DNA of 36,085 bases. It comes from an uncultured Lachnospiraceae bacterium. Its GTDB lineage: Bacteria > Bacillota > Clostridia > Lachnospirales > Lachnospiraceae. Position 1 is the first letter of the stretch; each line of letters opens with the position of its first letter. A program made the translations under genes and the position numbers. The stretch lies in contig CANQDA010000035.1 in the NCBI GenBank assembly GCA_947591155.1, positions 1 through 36,085 on the forward strand, given 5' to 3'. The notes under the pieces are model-generated. The model was not told the DNA's origin, did not search any database, and was given only the letters and a program-made list of their open reading frames with translations. Of this stretch, positions 8,956 to 17,519 are shown piece after piece.

Positions 8956-9849
8956 ATGATCCGCTTCCCACACCTCGGCATCACCCTTCCGCACGTCCTC
9001 AAGTCCATCTCCATCGGCGGTTTTGAGATCGCCTGTTATGGGATCGTGCTCTCGCTCGCGATGGTCACAGGGCTGCTGCTCGCGATGCGGGTGGCGAAGG
9101 TGACTGGTCAGGATCCGGACGACTATTTTGATCTGGGGCTCACGGCGATCGTGATCTCGGTGGTCTGCGCGCGGATCTACTATGTCGTGTTCTCCTGGGA
9201 TTATTACAGGGGGCATCTGTCCGAGATCATCAACCTCCGGCAGGGCGGTCTCGCGATCTACGGCGGGGTGATTGGCGGCGTGCTCACGGTGATTGTGTTC
9301 ACGAGGATTCGCAGGATGGGGACGCTGCGCGCGCTCGACACCGCGGTGCTGGGGCTTGTGTGGGGACAGATGCTGGGGCGTTGGGGAAACTTCTTCAACC
9401 GCGAGGCTTTCGGCGACTACACGGACGGACTGTTCGCGATGCAGCTGCCCGTAAGCGACGTGCGCGCGAGTGAGATCACGGAGCTGATGCGCGCGCATGA
9501 GCAGACGTTTGGTGAAATCCGCTGTATACAGGTACATCCCACGTTTCTCTATGAGTCGCTCTGGAATCTGGGCGTGCTTTTGCTGCTTCTGTTTTTGACA
9601 TTTCACATCAGGAAGAAATTTGACGGTATGGTTTTTCTGAGCTACCTTCTGCTCTACGGGCTGGGGAGGTTCTGGATCGAAGGGTTGCGCACCGATCAGC
9701 TTCTCTGGCCGGGAACCGATCTTGCGGTTTCGCAGATCTTGTCAGGGATCCTTGTCATAGCGTCGGCGGCGTTGCTGGCGGCAGGGGAAAAACATAAGAA
9801 AGGGACAAAAGAATATGAATCCAAAGGAACAGCTGAAAAGAAGGATTGA
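8956..9849 (+). CDS. lgt: Prolipoprotein diacylglyceryl transferase Lgt
   Basis: Integral membrane enzyme of 297 residues that moves a diacylglyceryl group from phosphatidylglycerol to the lipobox cysteine of prolipoproteins. The Lgt signature GRWGNFFNREAFG is intact, as are GGLAIYGGVIGG and HPTFLYESLWN. Several hydrophobic helices span the protein. The ATG at 8956 follows AAAGGAG (8943-8949) at ideal spacing; an in-frame upstream ATG at 8911 lies inside the palindromic element and is unlikely. The charged C-terminus (KHKKGTKEYESKGTAEKKD) overlaps the start of the next small gene by 35 bases in another frame. Confidence 0.95.
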   Translation: MIRFPHLGITLPHVLKSISIGGFEIACYGIVLSLAMVTGLLLAMRVAKVTGQDPDDYFDLGLTAIVISVVCARIYYVVFSWDYYRGHLSEIINLRQGGLAIYGGVIGGVLTVIVFTRIRRMGTLRALDTAVLGLVWGQMLGRWGNFFNREAFGDYTDGLFAMQLPVSDVRASEITELMRAHEQTFGEIRCIQVHPTFLYESLWNLGVLLLLLFLTFHIRKKFDGMVFLSYLLLYGLGRFWIEGLRTDQLLWPGTDLAVSQILSGILVIASAALLAAGEKHKKGTKEYESKGTAEKKD

Positions 9850-9961
9850 GGAAGAACGCGAAAAACTCAACAAACTGCTCGAAAGTGGAGCCGGGATGGA
9901 GGATGCTTACGGGCAGAGCTGCGTGGTGGATGAGTTGATCGAGCAGTATATGGAGCTGTGA
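9815..9961 (+). CDS. Spo0E-like aspartyl-phosphate phosphatase (48 aa)
   Basis: A 48-residue reading frame, MNPKEQLKRRIEEEREK at the start, ending SCVVDELIEQYMEL. The layout matches the Spo0E family: a first helix rich in Glu/Lys/Leu, a short turn (ESGAGMEDAYG), then a second helix with the signature S-x-x-x-D-x-x-I-x-x-Y. Family members remove phosphate from Spo0A~P and so hold back sporulation. AAAGGGA lies about ten bases upstream of the ATG. It overlaps the 3' end of lgt and is followed by a strong terminator at 10000, so it is the last gene of the lgt transcript. The usual SQELD signature is degenerate here (SCVVD), so activity on Spo0A is inferred. Confidence 0.78.
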   Translation: MNPKEQLKRRIEEEREKLNKLLESGAGMEDAYGQSCVVDELIEQYMEL

Positions 9962-9999
9962 AAACGGCAGAAATTGCAAATAACGAGATGAAAAAAGAG

Positions 10000-10033
10000 A
10001 GACTGACGCAAGATTTTGCGTTGGTCTTTTTTC
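10000..10033 (+). terminator. Rho-independent terminator
   Basis: AGACTGACGCAA (10000-10011) pairs fully, with two wobble pairs, with TTGCGTTGGTCT (10016-10027) across the loop GATT. A run of Ts follows. It ends the lgt / Spo0E-like transcript and insulates it from the dcw promoter. Confidence 0.9.
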
Positions 10034-10100
10034 TTTGCATACTATATCTTGTACCCTGAAAAAGTTAACCAAATTGTAAAAACTTAATCTGAAAATGTAC

Positions 10101-10129
10101 TTGTATTTTGTGCAAATCTACTGTATGAT
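10101..10129 (+). promoter_or_regulatory. Promoter of the dcw cluster (mraZ)
   Basis: TTGTAT (10101-10106), a 17-bp spacer and TATGAT (10124-10129), in an AT-rich stretch after the terminator. The start point is expected near 10136, at the front of the GTGG box array. Confidence 0.8.
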
Positions 10130-10131
10130 AG

Positions 10132-10175
10132 GTGGCAAGTGGTAGAAAGTGGTGTGTTGTGGTATCTGGTGGTGG
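10132..10175 (+). promoter_or_regulatory. Likely MraZ operator: four GTGG boxes at 10-bp spacing
   Basis: GTGG occurs at 10139, 10149, 10159 and 10169, an exact helical-turn repeat, with further GTGG at 10132 and 10172. MraZ proteins are known to bind direct repeats of short G-rich boxes at 10-bp period in front of their own gene. The array lies just after the -10 box, over the expected start point, so binding should repress mraZ and the cluster. Confidence 0.8.
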
Positions 10176-10241
10176 CAAAATGGAGGGATTATCCCAAATA
10201 TCGCGGCAACACTACCGTGCAGCCGGAAGAGGTGATGCATG

Positions 10242-10673
10242 ATGTTTATGGGTGAATACAATCATACGATTGACACCAAAGGCAGACTGATCATCCCGTC
10301 GAAGTTCAGGGACTTGTTGGGGGACGAGTTCATTGTCACGAAGGGATTGGATGGATGCCTGTTTGTGTTTCCCAAAAACGAATGGCAGATCATAGAGGAA
10401 AAGCTGCGCACACTGCCACTGAACAACAAGAGCGCCAGAAAATTTACGCGTTTTCTGGTAGCCGGGGCGACCACATGCGAACTGGACAAGCAGGGGAGGA
10501 TCCTTTTGCCGCAGGTGCTGAGGGATTTCGCGCAGCTGGAAAAGGATGTGGTGCTGGCGGGCAACCTGAATCGCGTTGAGATCTGGAATAAGGCGAACTG
10601 GACGGAAACCAGTGCTTACGACGATATGGACGATATCGCGGACAGCATGACAGATTTTGGCCTGAGCATATAA
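10242..10673 (+). CDS. mraZ: Transcriptional regulator MraZ
   Basis: Protein of 143 residues with the two-fold AbrB-like fold typical of MraZ. The first half carries MGEYNHTIDTKGRLIIPSKF and the second CELDKQGRILLPQVLRDFA, the paired (D/T)xKGRxxxP motifs. It forms rings that bind tandem boxes upstream of the dcw operon and represses it. The ATG at 10242 matches the usual MFMGEYNH start with GGAAGAGG upstream; the adjacent ATG at 10239 would add one residue. It is the first gene of the cluster and sits 70 bases after the box array. Confidence 0.95.
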   Translation: MFMGEYNHTIDTKGRLIIPSKFRDLLGDEFIVTKGLDGCLFVFPKNEWQIIEEKLRTLPLNNKSARKFTRFLVAGATTCELDKQGRILLPQVLRDFAQLEKDVVLAGNLNRVEIWNKANWTETSAYDDMDDIADSMTDFGLSI

Positions 10674-10688
10674 CCTGGGGAGGATTGT

Positions 10689-11639
10689 ATGGAATTCAGA
10701 CATACATCTGTATTGCTGCGGGAGAGCATTGAAGCGTTGCGCATAAAGCCAGACGGAATCTATGTGGACGGCACGCTTGGCGGCGGGGGGCATTCCTGGG
10801 AGATCTGCAGCCGGTTGTCTGAAAAGGGCAGATTGATCGGCATAGACCAGGATGAGGCCGCGATCGAGGCAGCCACGAGGCGTTTGGAGTTGTTCAAAGA
10901 CCGGGTGACCATCGTCCGCGCAAATTATCGCGACATGAGAAGGGAGCTCGGCAAGCAAGGAATATCATCTGTAGATGGAGTCATTTTGGATCTGGGGGTC
11001 TCATCCTATCAGCTCGACGAGGCAAGCCGCGGCTTTACGTACAGGGAGGACGCGCCGCTGGACATGCGAATGGATCAGCGTCTGGCGCAGACTGCCGGGG
11101 ATATCGTGAACGGGTACAGCGAACCGGAATTGTACCGGATCATCCGTGATTACGGGGAAGAACGATTCGCGAAGAATATCGCCAGGCAGATCGTAACTGC
11201 ACGGAAACAAAAAACATTGGAAACAACTGGGGAGTTAATTCATGTTATAAAAGCGGCGATACCGGCGAAAGCGCGGGCGACGGGGGGACACCCGGCCAAA
11301 AGGACCTTTCAGGCGATCCGGATCGAAGTGAACCGGGAGCTGGAGGTTCTGGAAGACTCGCTGGATGATATGGTCGATCTCTTAGGCGACGGCGGGCGTA
11401 TCTGCGTGATCACCTTCCACTCGCTGGAGGATCGGATCGTAAAGGAGAAATTCAGACAGAACGAACATCCATGTACCTGTCCGAAGGAATTCCCGGTCTG
11501 CGTATGCGGGAAACGGCCAAAGGGGAGAGTCGTCACGCGAAAGCCAATCGTGCCGACGGAACAGGAACTGGAAGAGAATAGAAGGGCAAAAAGCGCAAAA
11601 CTGAGAGTGTTTGAGCGGGAGATACCAAAGAAGCCGTGA
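10689..11639 (+). CDS. rsmH: 16S rRNA (cytosine-1402-N4)-methyltransferase RsmH (MraW)
   Basis: SAM-dependent enzyme of 316 residues that methylates N4 of C1402 in 16S rRNA. The family start [15 protein letters not shown] is followed by [14 protein letters not shown] (SAM loop) and [20 protein letters not shown]. Then come PLDMRMD, the [14 protein letters not shown] helix and [13 protein letters not shown]. The region [12 protein letters not shown] is highly typical. GGGGAGGA precedes the ATG. It follows mraZ by 15 bases, the standard second gene of the cluster. Confidence 0.97.
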   Translation: MEFRHTSVLLRESIEALRIKPDGIYVDGTLGGGGHSWEICSRLSEKGRLIGIDQDEAAIEAATRRLELFKDRVTIVRANYRDMRRELGKQGISSVDGVILDLGVSSYQLDEASRGFTYREDAPLDMRMDQRLAQTAGDIVNGYSEPELYRIIRDYGEERFAKNIARQIVTARKQKTLETTGELIHVIKAAIPAKARATGGHPAKRTFQAIRIEVNRELEVLEDSLDDMVDLLGDGGRICVITFHSLEDRIVKEKFRQNEHPCTCPKEFPVCVCGKRPKGRVVTRKPIVPTEQELEENRRAKSAKLRVFEREIPKKP

Positions 11640-11678
11640 AGGGCGGCCGGAATACAAAATTAATCAGGGGTGCTAAAA

Positions 11679-12185
11679 ATGGAGAGAGAGCAGAGAAGGG
11701 GCGGCGCGGCGCGCGGCCCGCAGGGGAGAAATGACAGCGGCAGAACATACGTGTACGTCGACGGGACAGCGGTGCGCAAGCTTCAGGCCGTCCCGGAGCC
11801 GGGAGAGAGACGGCAGGCTCCCTCTGCCAGCCAGACGACAAAGAAGAACAGGGAGCGCGCTCTCTCGATGAACCTCGGATACGTGCTGTTCCTGACGGCG
11901 GCGGCTGTAATCACGGTCTTTATGTGCGTGAATTTCCTGCAGCTGCAGGCGATGGAGACAAGCCTCCAGAAGGAAGTCACCTCGCTCGAGACGCAGCTGA
12001 ACGCGGCGATTCTCGAGAACGATTCGGATTACAACCGTATCATGACTGGCGTTGACATGGAGCAGGTCAAGAACGTGGCTATGGACGAGCTTGGCATGGT
12101 GTACGCGAAGAAGTCGCAGATCGTCACCTACGAGGTCGAGAACAGCGACTATGTGCGGCAGTATACTGAGGTGCCAAAGGGATAA
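11679..12185 (+). CDS. ftsL: Cell division protein FtsL
   Basis: Small bitopic membrane protein of 168 residues placed between rsmH and the first PBP, the standard ftsL position. A basic, disordered N-terminus of about 64 residues (MEREQRRGGAARGPQGR) precedes one transmembrane helix at about 66-88 and a coiled coil (LQLQAMETSLQKEVTSLETQ). The ending around MDELGMVYAKKSQIVTYE is the FtsL/DivIC-type tail. It would join FtsQ and DivIC at the septum. The ATG at 11679 has AGGGG eight bases upstream; a GTG at 11670 is possible but poor. Sequence is variable in this family, so position and topology carry the call. Confidence 0.85.
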   Translation: MEREQRRGGAARGPQGRNDSGRTYVYVDGTAVRKLQAVPEPGERRQAPSASQTTKKNRERALSMNLGYVLFLTAAAVITVFMCVNFLQLQAMETSLQKEVTSLETQLNAAILENDSDYNRIMTGVDMEQVKNVAMDELGMVYAKKSQIVTYEVENSDYVRQYTEVPKG

Positions 12186-12244
12186 AGCCGGGCCGAAGCA
12201 TCCGCTGATGGGGCCGTGAAAGTATGATTTAACAGGTGAGGCAA

Positions 12245-14521
12245 TTGGCAAAGATCAGCCGAATGAAAAGAGAACGAAGATTTACGAGAAAAATGCAAAT
12301 AAAGCTTCTGGCTGTATTTGCATTCATTTTATTGTCTCTGATTATTATTCTGCTTCGCATCGTATTTATCAATATCAAGAGCGGCGACCGCTATGCGAAA
12401 CAGGTGCTCTCGCAGGAAAACTATGACAGTCAAGTGCTGTACAGCCGGCGGGGCGAGATCGTGGACACGAACGGGCGGACGCTCGCGTACAGCGAGAAGG
12501 TGTACAATCTGGTGCTTGACTGCCGGGCAGTCAATGAGAATGAGGATTACCTGGAGCCGACCGTCAAGGCGCTCGAGACCGTGTTCGACCTCGACGGCGA
12601 CGAGCTGCGCGCGCGCATCACAGGGGAGAAGACGAGGGACAGCCAGTATCAGGTGGTTCAGGAGATGGTGACGGAGGAGATGAAGGACGAGTTCTCCGCT
12701 TACCTTTTGTCGTATGACGACGACAGTCTGTCCAAGGAGGCGCGCAGGGAGAAATTTAATGAGCTCCAGAATGTCAAGGGCGTCTGGTTCGAGGAGGAAT
12801 TTGTCCGCAAATATCCGCTGGACAGCCTCGCCAGCAATGTCGTCGGCTTCTCCAATGCGATCGGTGACGGTATCGTCGGTCTTGAATCCTACTATGATTC
12901 CCAGCTCAAGGGGACGAACGGCCGCGTGTTCGGCTATCTCAATGAAAATCAGGAATACCAGAAAAAGACGATCGCGCCCGAGAACGGCTGCACCCTGCAG
13001 ACGACGCTCGACATCAATATTCAGCAGATCGTTGAGAAGTACATCGCGGAGTTCGACGAGACCTACGGCGAAGACCACGACGACGGCACGGCGAAGCACG
13101 GGGCAAAGAACATTGGCGTCGTCATCATGAATCCGAACAACGGGAGCATCTACGCGATGGCGACGAATTCCGGGTTCAACCTGAACGATCCGATGGATTT
13201 GAGCGACTGGTACACCGAGTCGGAGATCAAGTCCATGACCGAGGAGGAATACGTGGAAGCGCTCAACGCGATGTGGAGCAATTTCTGCGTCTCGGACGGC
13301 ATCGAGCCGGGTTCCACTTTTAAACCGATCACCGTATCCTCCGCGCTGGAGTGCGGAGCCGTGACGACGGACGACCACTTCTACTGCGACGGCGGAGAAT
13401 TTATCACCGACACGGAGATCCACTGCGACGCGTATCCGAACGCGCACGGGGATCAGACGCTCGGCGATGTGCTCAAAAACTCCTGCAACGACGGCCTGAT
13501 GCAGATCGGTATGAAGCTGACGGTACCCCGCTTTATCCAGTATCAGTCCCTCTTCAATTTCGGCAAACCGACCGGAATTGATCTGCCGAACGAGTCTGCG
13601 GGTTCCGTCTATACGCGCGATACGATGAACGAGGTAGAGCTCGCGACCTGTACCTTCGGACAGGGACTCACCTGTACGATGATCCAGGAGATCTCAGCAT
13701 TCTCGGCCGTGATCAACGGCGGCTACTATTATCAGCCGCACGTGGTGGATAAGATCCTTGACGAGAACGGGAAGGTGATCAAAAGCTCAGGCAATCTGCT
13801 CTTGAAGCAGACGATCTCGAACGATGTGTCGGATACTTTGAGGGGCTTCCTCGAGGTAGCGGTACAGGAAGGTACCGGTCGTCACGCGCAGGTGCCAGGT
13901 TACCGCATTGGCGGAAAGACGGGTACCGCGGAGAAGATTGATCCGGAGACCGGGACGCGCGCGCAGGGCAAGTATCTGGTGTCTTTCATCGGCGCGGCGC
14001 CGATCAACGACCCGGAGGTCGTGATCTATGTCATCGTCGACGAGCCGAATGTGGCGAACCAGGCGAACAGCACCTTTGCGCAGGAGGTATACCGGAAGAT
14101 CGCGATGGAGGTACTTCCGTATCTGAGCATCTACCCGACCGAGGAAGTGACGGATGAGATGCTCGCATCGCTCGGCCTGGAGAGAGAGGATGTGGGCGAG
14201 GGCGCCGTACAGGTCTTCGACGCGATTGACTCGTACGGAACCTATCACAGAGACGCGAGAGTGGAGAACGGCAGGATCGTGGACGGAAGCGGAAACGAGA
14301 TCGCCGGAGCATATATTGCGGAGGATGGCACCGTGTACGACGCGGTGATGAATCCGGTGTCCTTTGTGGAGGACATGGCACCGAAGGAGAACATTGATCC
14401 GAAGACGGACAACCCGGGTCTTGCGCTTCCGCCGGCGGAGGACGCGAACGGGACGGATCAGGCGACCGTCTGGGACGCATCCGCGACCAATGAGGAGGAA
14501 GAGGAAGAAGAAGCACAATAA
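12245..14521 (+). CDS. Class B penicillin-binding protein (FtsI/SpoVD type) with C-terminal extension
   Basis: Transpeptidase of 758 residues. An N-terminal transmembrane helix (about residues 20-40) is followed by a pedestal domain and the catalytic domain. This carries STFK (Ser357, Lys360), SCN (413-415) and KTGT (558-561), all intact. After the catalytic domain comes an extension of about 150 residues containing a module at 674-703 that closely matches one in FtsQ. The protein ends in an acidic tail (NEEEEEEEAQ). The start is probably TTG at 12245: AGGTGA (12234-12239) is well spaced for it. GTG at 12236 and ATG at 12263 are alternatives. No PASTA domain is evident. It is the septal or spore-cortex transpeptidase; which of the two tandem PBPs is FtsI and which SpoVD cannot be settled by sequence alone. 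Confidence 0.93.
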   Translation: MAKISRMKRERRFTRKMQIKLLAVFAFILLSLIIILLRIVFINIKSGDRYAKQVLSQENYDSQVLYSRRGEIVDTNGRTLAYSEKVYNLVLDCRAVNENEDYLEPTVKALETVFDLDGDELRARITGEKTRDSQYQVVQEMVTEEMKDEFSAYLLSYDDDSLSKEARREKFNELQNVKGVWFEEEFVRKYPLDSLASNVVGFSNAIGDGIVGLESYYDSQLKGTNGRVFGYLNENQEYQKKTIAPENGCTLQTTLDINIQQIVEKYIAEFDETYGEDHDDGTAKHGAKNIGVVIMNPNNGSIYAMATNSGFNLNDPMDLSDWYTESEIKSMTEEEYVEALNAMWSNFCVSDGIEPGSTFKPITVSSALECGAVTTDDHFYCDGGEFITDTEIHCDAYPNAHGDQTLGDVLKNSCNDGLMQIGMKLTVPRFIQYQSLFNFGKPTGIDLPNESAGSVYTRDTMNEVELATCTFGQGLTCTMIQEISAFSAVINGGYYYQPHVVDKILDENGKVIKSSGNLLLKQTISNDVSDTLRGFLEVAVQEGTGRHAQVPGYRIGGKTGTAEKIDPETGTRAQGKYLVSFIGAAPINDPEVVIYVIVDEPNVANQANSTFAQEVYRKIAMEVLPYLSIYPTEEVTDEMLASLGLEREDVGEGAVQVFDAIDSYGTYHRDARVENGRIVDGSGNEIAGAYIAEDGTVYDAVMNPVSFVEDMAPKENIDPKTDNPGLALPPAEDANGTDQATVWDASATNEEEEEEEAQ

Positions 14522-14588
14522 GACACTGCGGCGCATAGCTTCGTGAGAGTGGTAATATACTGTATTAAAACTTTTGTGAGGCTGTCCT

Positions 14589-16421
14589 ATGCAGAAAACA
14601 AGGCCGTTCCACCGCCGCAAAGAGGTGGTGATCTTTCTGGGATGCGCGCTTGCGCTGCTCGGCCTGGGCGGACGTCTGGCGCATCTGATGGTCGCGGAGT
14701 CCGAGCACTATGCGACGCTTGCGCAGGACCTTCACGAGCGCGAGCGCTCGATCAAAGCAGCGCGCGGCAGGATTCTGGACCGAAACGGGATCGTCCTCGC
14801 GGACAATCGCACGGTCTGCACGGTGTCCGTCATTCACAGCCAGATCGAGGATCCGGAACAAGTGATCGATGTGCTTGCGAAGGAGCTGGAACTTCCGGAG
14901 GAGACCGTGCGCAGGCGCGTCGAGAAGGTCAGTTCGATCGAGCGCGTCCGGCAGAACGTCGACAAGGAGATCGGCGACCGCATCCGCAACTACGGTCTGG
15001 CAGGCGTGAAGGTGGACGAAGACTACAGAAGATACTATCCGTTCGGGAGCATGGCGTCCAAGGTGCTTGGCTTCACGGGCGGCGATAATCAGGGCATCAT
15101 CGGGCTTGAGGTAGAATACGAGGAGGAATTATCCGGGACGCCCGGAAGGATTCTGACTCTGACCGACGCGAGAGGAGTGGAGCTTGCCGATACTGGAGAG
15201 AGTCGCGAGGAGCCGGTCGCGGGAAACGACCTCGTGACAAGCCTTGACTACAATATACAGAAATATGCGGAGCAGGCCGCGTACCAGGTCATGGAACAGA
15301 AACAGGCGGACAGCGTGTCCATTTTGATCATGAACCCGAAGAACGGCGAGATCTACGCGATGACAAACGTGCCGGAGTTCGACCTGAACGATCCGTTTAC
15401 ACTGCTTCCGGAATATCTGCCGGATGCGCAGACGGAGGAAACGGACGCGCAGACAGAGGCGGCCGGAGCGTCGGATGCGGAAAAACAGAGTACAGCCGGG
15501 AACACGCTCACGGGCGAAGCGCTGCAGGACGCTTTGAACCGGATGTGGCGCAACGGATGCATCAACGACACCTACGAGCCGGGCTCGACCTTCAAGATCA
15601 TCACGGCGTCCGCAGGTCTCGAGGCCGGGGTCGTGAAGCCGGAGGACAGTTTTTCCTGCCCCGGTTTTAAGATCGTGGAGGATCGCCGGATTCGCTGCCA
15701 CAAGGTCGGCGGACACGGGGCCGAAACCTTTGTGCAGGGCATACAGAATTCCTGCAATCCGGTATTTATCGAGGTGGGCCTGAGACTTGGCGTCGACCGG
15801 TACTTTTCCTACTTTGATCAGTTTGGCCTGAATGAGAAGACCGGCATTGACCTGCCGGGCGAGGCAGCCACGATCATGCATAAAAAGGAGAATGTGGGAG
15901 AGGTGGAGTTGGCGACGATCTCTTTCGGACAGTCGTTTCAGATTACTCCGGTGCAGCTTGCCGCGACGGTCAGCTCCCTCATCAACGGAGGGACGCGCAT
16001 CACGCCGCATTTTGGCGTGAGCGTTCAGGCGGAGGACGGAGCGCTGACAGGCGTGTTTCGATACGACGATGACAGACGGATTCTTTCCGAGGAGACCTCC
16101 GGGCTGATGCGCAGCCTTCTGGAGCAGGTGGTAGACGGCGGCTCGGGAAAAAACGCTTACATCGAAGGTTACCGCATCGGCGGAAAAACGGCCACGTCCG
16201 AGACTCTGCCGAGAAGCGCGAACAAATACATATCCTCCTTTATAGGCTTTGCACCGGCGGACGATCCGCAGGTGCTTGGCCTGTGCATAATCAACAATCC
16301 CCAGGGGGTATACTACGGCGGGACGATCGCCGCGCCGGTGGTCCGGGGAATGTTTGAAAATATACTTCCCTATCTGGGGATCGAGAAAGCAAAGAGCAAA
16401 GAAACAGAAGTGAAACAGTGA
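14589..16421 (+). CDS. Second class B penicillin-binding protein, KTA variant
   Basis: Transpeptidase of 610 residues. A short basic N-terminus and one transmembrane helix (about 13-35) precede the pedestal domain (ERSIKAARGRILDRNGIVLA). Active-site motifs are STFK (Ser333, Lys336), SCN (388-390) and, at the third motif, KTAT (533-536) where KTGT is usual. The DNA reads AAA ACG GCC ACG, so this is a real alanine codon. An insertion of about 40 residues rich in Thr/Glu/Ala (around 280-310) lies between the pedestal and catalytic serine regions. GTGAGG precedes the ATG. It follows the first PBP by 67 bases, as pbpB and spoVD lie in tandem in B. subtilis. Likely septal or sporulation-specific wall synthesis with the FtsW/SpoVE protein. 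Confidence 0.92.
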   Translation: MQKTRPFHRRKEVVIFLGCALALLGLGGRLAHLMVAESEHYATLAQDLHERERSIKAARGRILDRNGIVLADNRTVCTVSVIHSQIEDPEQVIDVLAKELELPEETVRRRVEKVSSIERVRQNVDKEIGDRIRNYGLAGVKVDEDYRRYYPFGSMASKVLGFTGGDNQGIIGLEVEYEEELSGTPGRILTLTDARGVELADTGESREEPVAGNDLVTSLDYNIQKYAEQAAYQVMEQKQADSVSILIMNPKNGEIYAMTNVPEFDLNDPFTLLPEYLPDAQTEETDAQTEAAGASDAEKQSTAGNTLTGEALQDALNRMWRNGCINDTYEPGSTFKIITASAGLEAGVVKPEDSFSCPGFKIVEDRRIRCHKVGGHGAETFVQGIQNSCNPVFIEVGLRLGVDRYFSYFDQFGLNEKTGIDLPGEAATIMHKKENVGEVELATISFGQSFQITPVQLAATVSSLINGGTRITPHFGVSVQAEDGALTGVFRYDDDRRILSEETSGLMRSLLEQVVDGGSGKNAYIEGYRIGGKTATSETLPRSANKYISSFIGFAPADDPQVLGLCIINNPQGVYYGGTIAAPVVRGMFENILPYLGIEKAKSKETEVKQ

Positions 16422-16457
16422 GCTACAAAAGCGAAAAACAGAAAAATGAGGTGTGAG

Positions 16458-17432
16458 ATGATATTAAACCAGGATGTATTGATCCCATTATTTGTGGCAT
16501 TTGCGATCAGCGTGGCCTTAAGTCCGTTTGTGATCCCTTTCCTCCAGAAGCTGAAGGTGGGACAGACGGAGCGCGAGGAGGGGGTAAAATCCCATCTGAA
16601 AAAAGCGGGAACTCCGACGATGGGTGGTTTGATTATACTGATCAGCGTCGCAGTGACGTCCCTCTTCTATATCAGGCGTTTTCCACGCGTTGTTCCGGTG
16701 TTGTTTCTGGTGGTCGGTTTCGGCATTATCGGTTTTCTTGACGACTATCTGAAAGTAGTGCTGCGGCGCTCCGACGGTCTGTACCCGAAGCAGAAGATGC
16801 TCGGGCAGATCATCGTGACGACCGTTTTCATCGCCTATATCTGGTTTATGGACAATTCCTGCCTGGATCTGCTGATCCCGTTCTCCGGGGGCAAGGTGAT
16901 TTCAGGGAACGTGATGCGCGTTGTCGCCGTCCCTCTGGCCTATTTTGCCATCATCGGCACGGTCAACGGCGTGAACTTCACCGACGGACTCGATGGACTG
17001 GCGACCGGCGTCACGACGATGGTCGCGGTGTTCTATACGGTGGCGTCGCTGCTTGTGCAGGGAGGGATCGAACCGTTGACGGCGGCCGTGACAGGCGCGC
17101 TTCTGGGCTTTCTGCTGTTCAACGTCTATCCGGCCAAGGTGTTCATGGGGGATACGGGTTCCCTTGCCCTCGGCGGCTTCGTGGCCGGCTCCGCTTACAT
17201 GATGCGAATGCCGATCTTCATCGTCATCGTGGGACTGATCTATCTGGTGGAGGTGCTCTCGGTTATCATACAGGTGACTTATTTCAAGAAGACCGGAGGC
17301 AAGAGGATCTTCAAGATGGCGCCGATCCATCATCACTTCGAGCTGTGCGGCTGGTCGGAAACGCGTGTTGTGACAGTGTTTACCGTGATCACAGCCTTCC
17401 TGTGCCTGCTCGGTCTGGTCGGAATCGGATGA
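16458..17432 (+). CDS. mraY: Phospho-N-acetylmuramoyl-pentapeptide transferase MraY
   Basis: Integral membrane enzyme of 324 residues that joins UDP-MurNAc-pentapeptide to undecaprenyl phosphate, making lipid I. Ten or so hydrophobic helices are visible. Signature segments are intact: GTPTMGG, FLDDYLKV (the Asp-Asp pair), NFTDGLDGLA, FMGDTGSLALGG and the PIHHHFE histidine loop. I prefer the ATG at 16458, which has GAGGTG just upstream, over the ATG at 16446, which has none. It lies between the second PBP and murD, the classic dcw order. Confidence 0.97.
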   Translation: MILNQDVLIPLFVAFAISVALSPFVIPFLQKLKVGQTEREEGVKSHLKKAGTPTMGGLIILISVAVTSLFYIRRFPRVVPVLFLVVGFGIIGFLDDYLKVVLRRSDGLYPKQKMLGQIIVTTVFIAYIWFMDNSCLDLLIPFSGGKVISGNVMRVVAVPLAYFAIIGTVNGVNFTDGLDGLATGVTTMVAVFYTVASLLVQGGIEPLTAAVTGALLGFLLFNVYPAKVFMGDTGSLALGGFVAGSAYMMRMPIFIVIVGLIYLVEVLSVIIQVTYFKKTGGKRIFKMAPIHHHFELCGWSETRVVTVFTVITAFLCLLGLVGIG

Positions 17433-17519
17433 CGCAGGCTGCCTGGGCTTGTGGGAAGCCAGGCGGATGAAAGAAAAATGTGCGGCGATGAGCCGGGAGA
17501 AAAAGGAAAGAGGATAACA

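Noticed and set aside
14533..14561. TATACT as a -10 box for a separate promoter of the second PBP.
   Set aside because: No acceptable -35 lies 16-18 bp upstream, and the gene is close enough to be co-transcribed.
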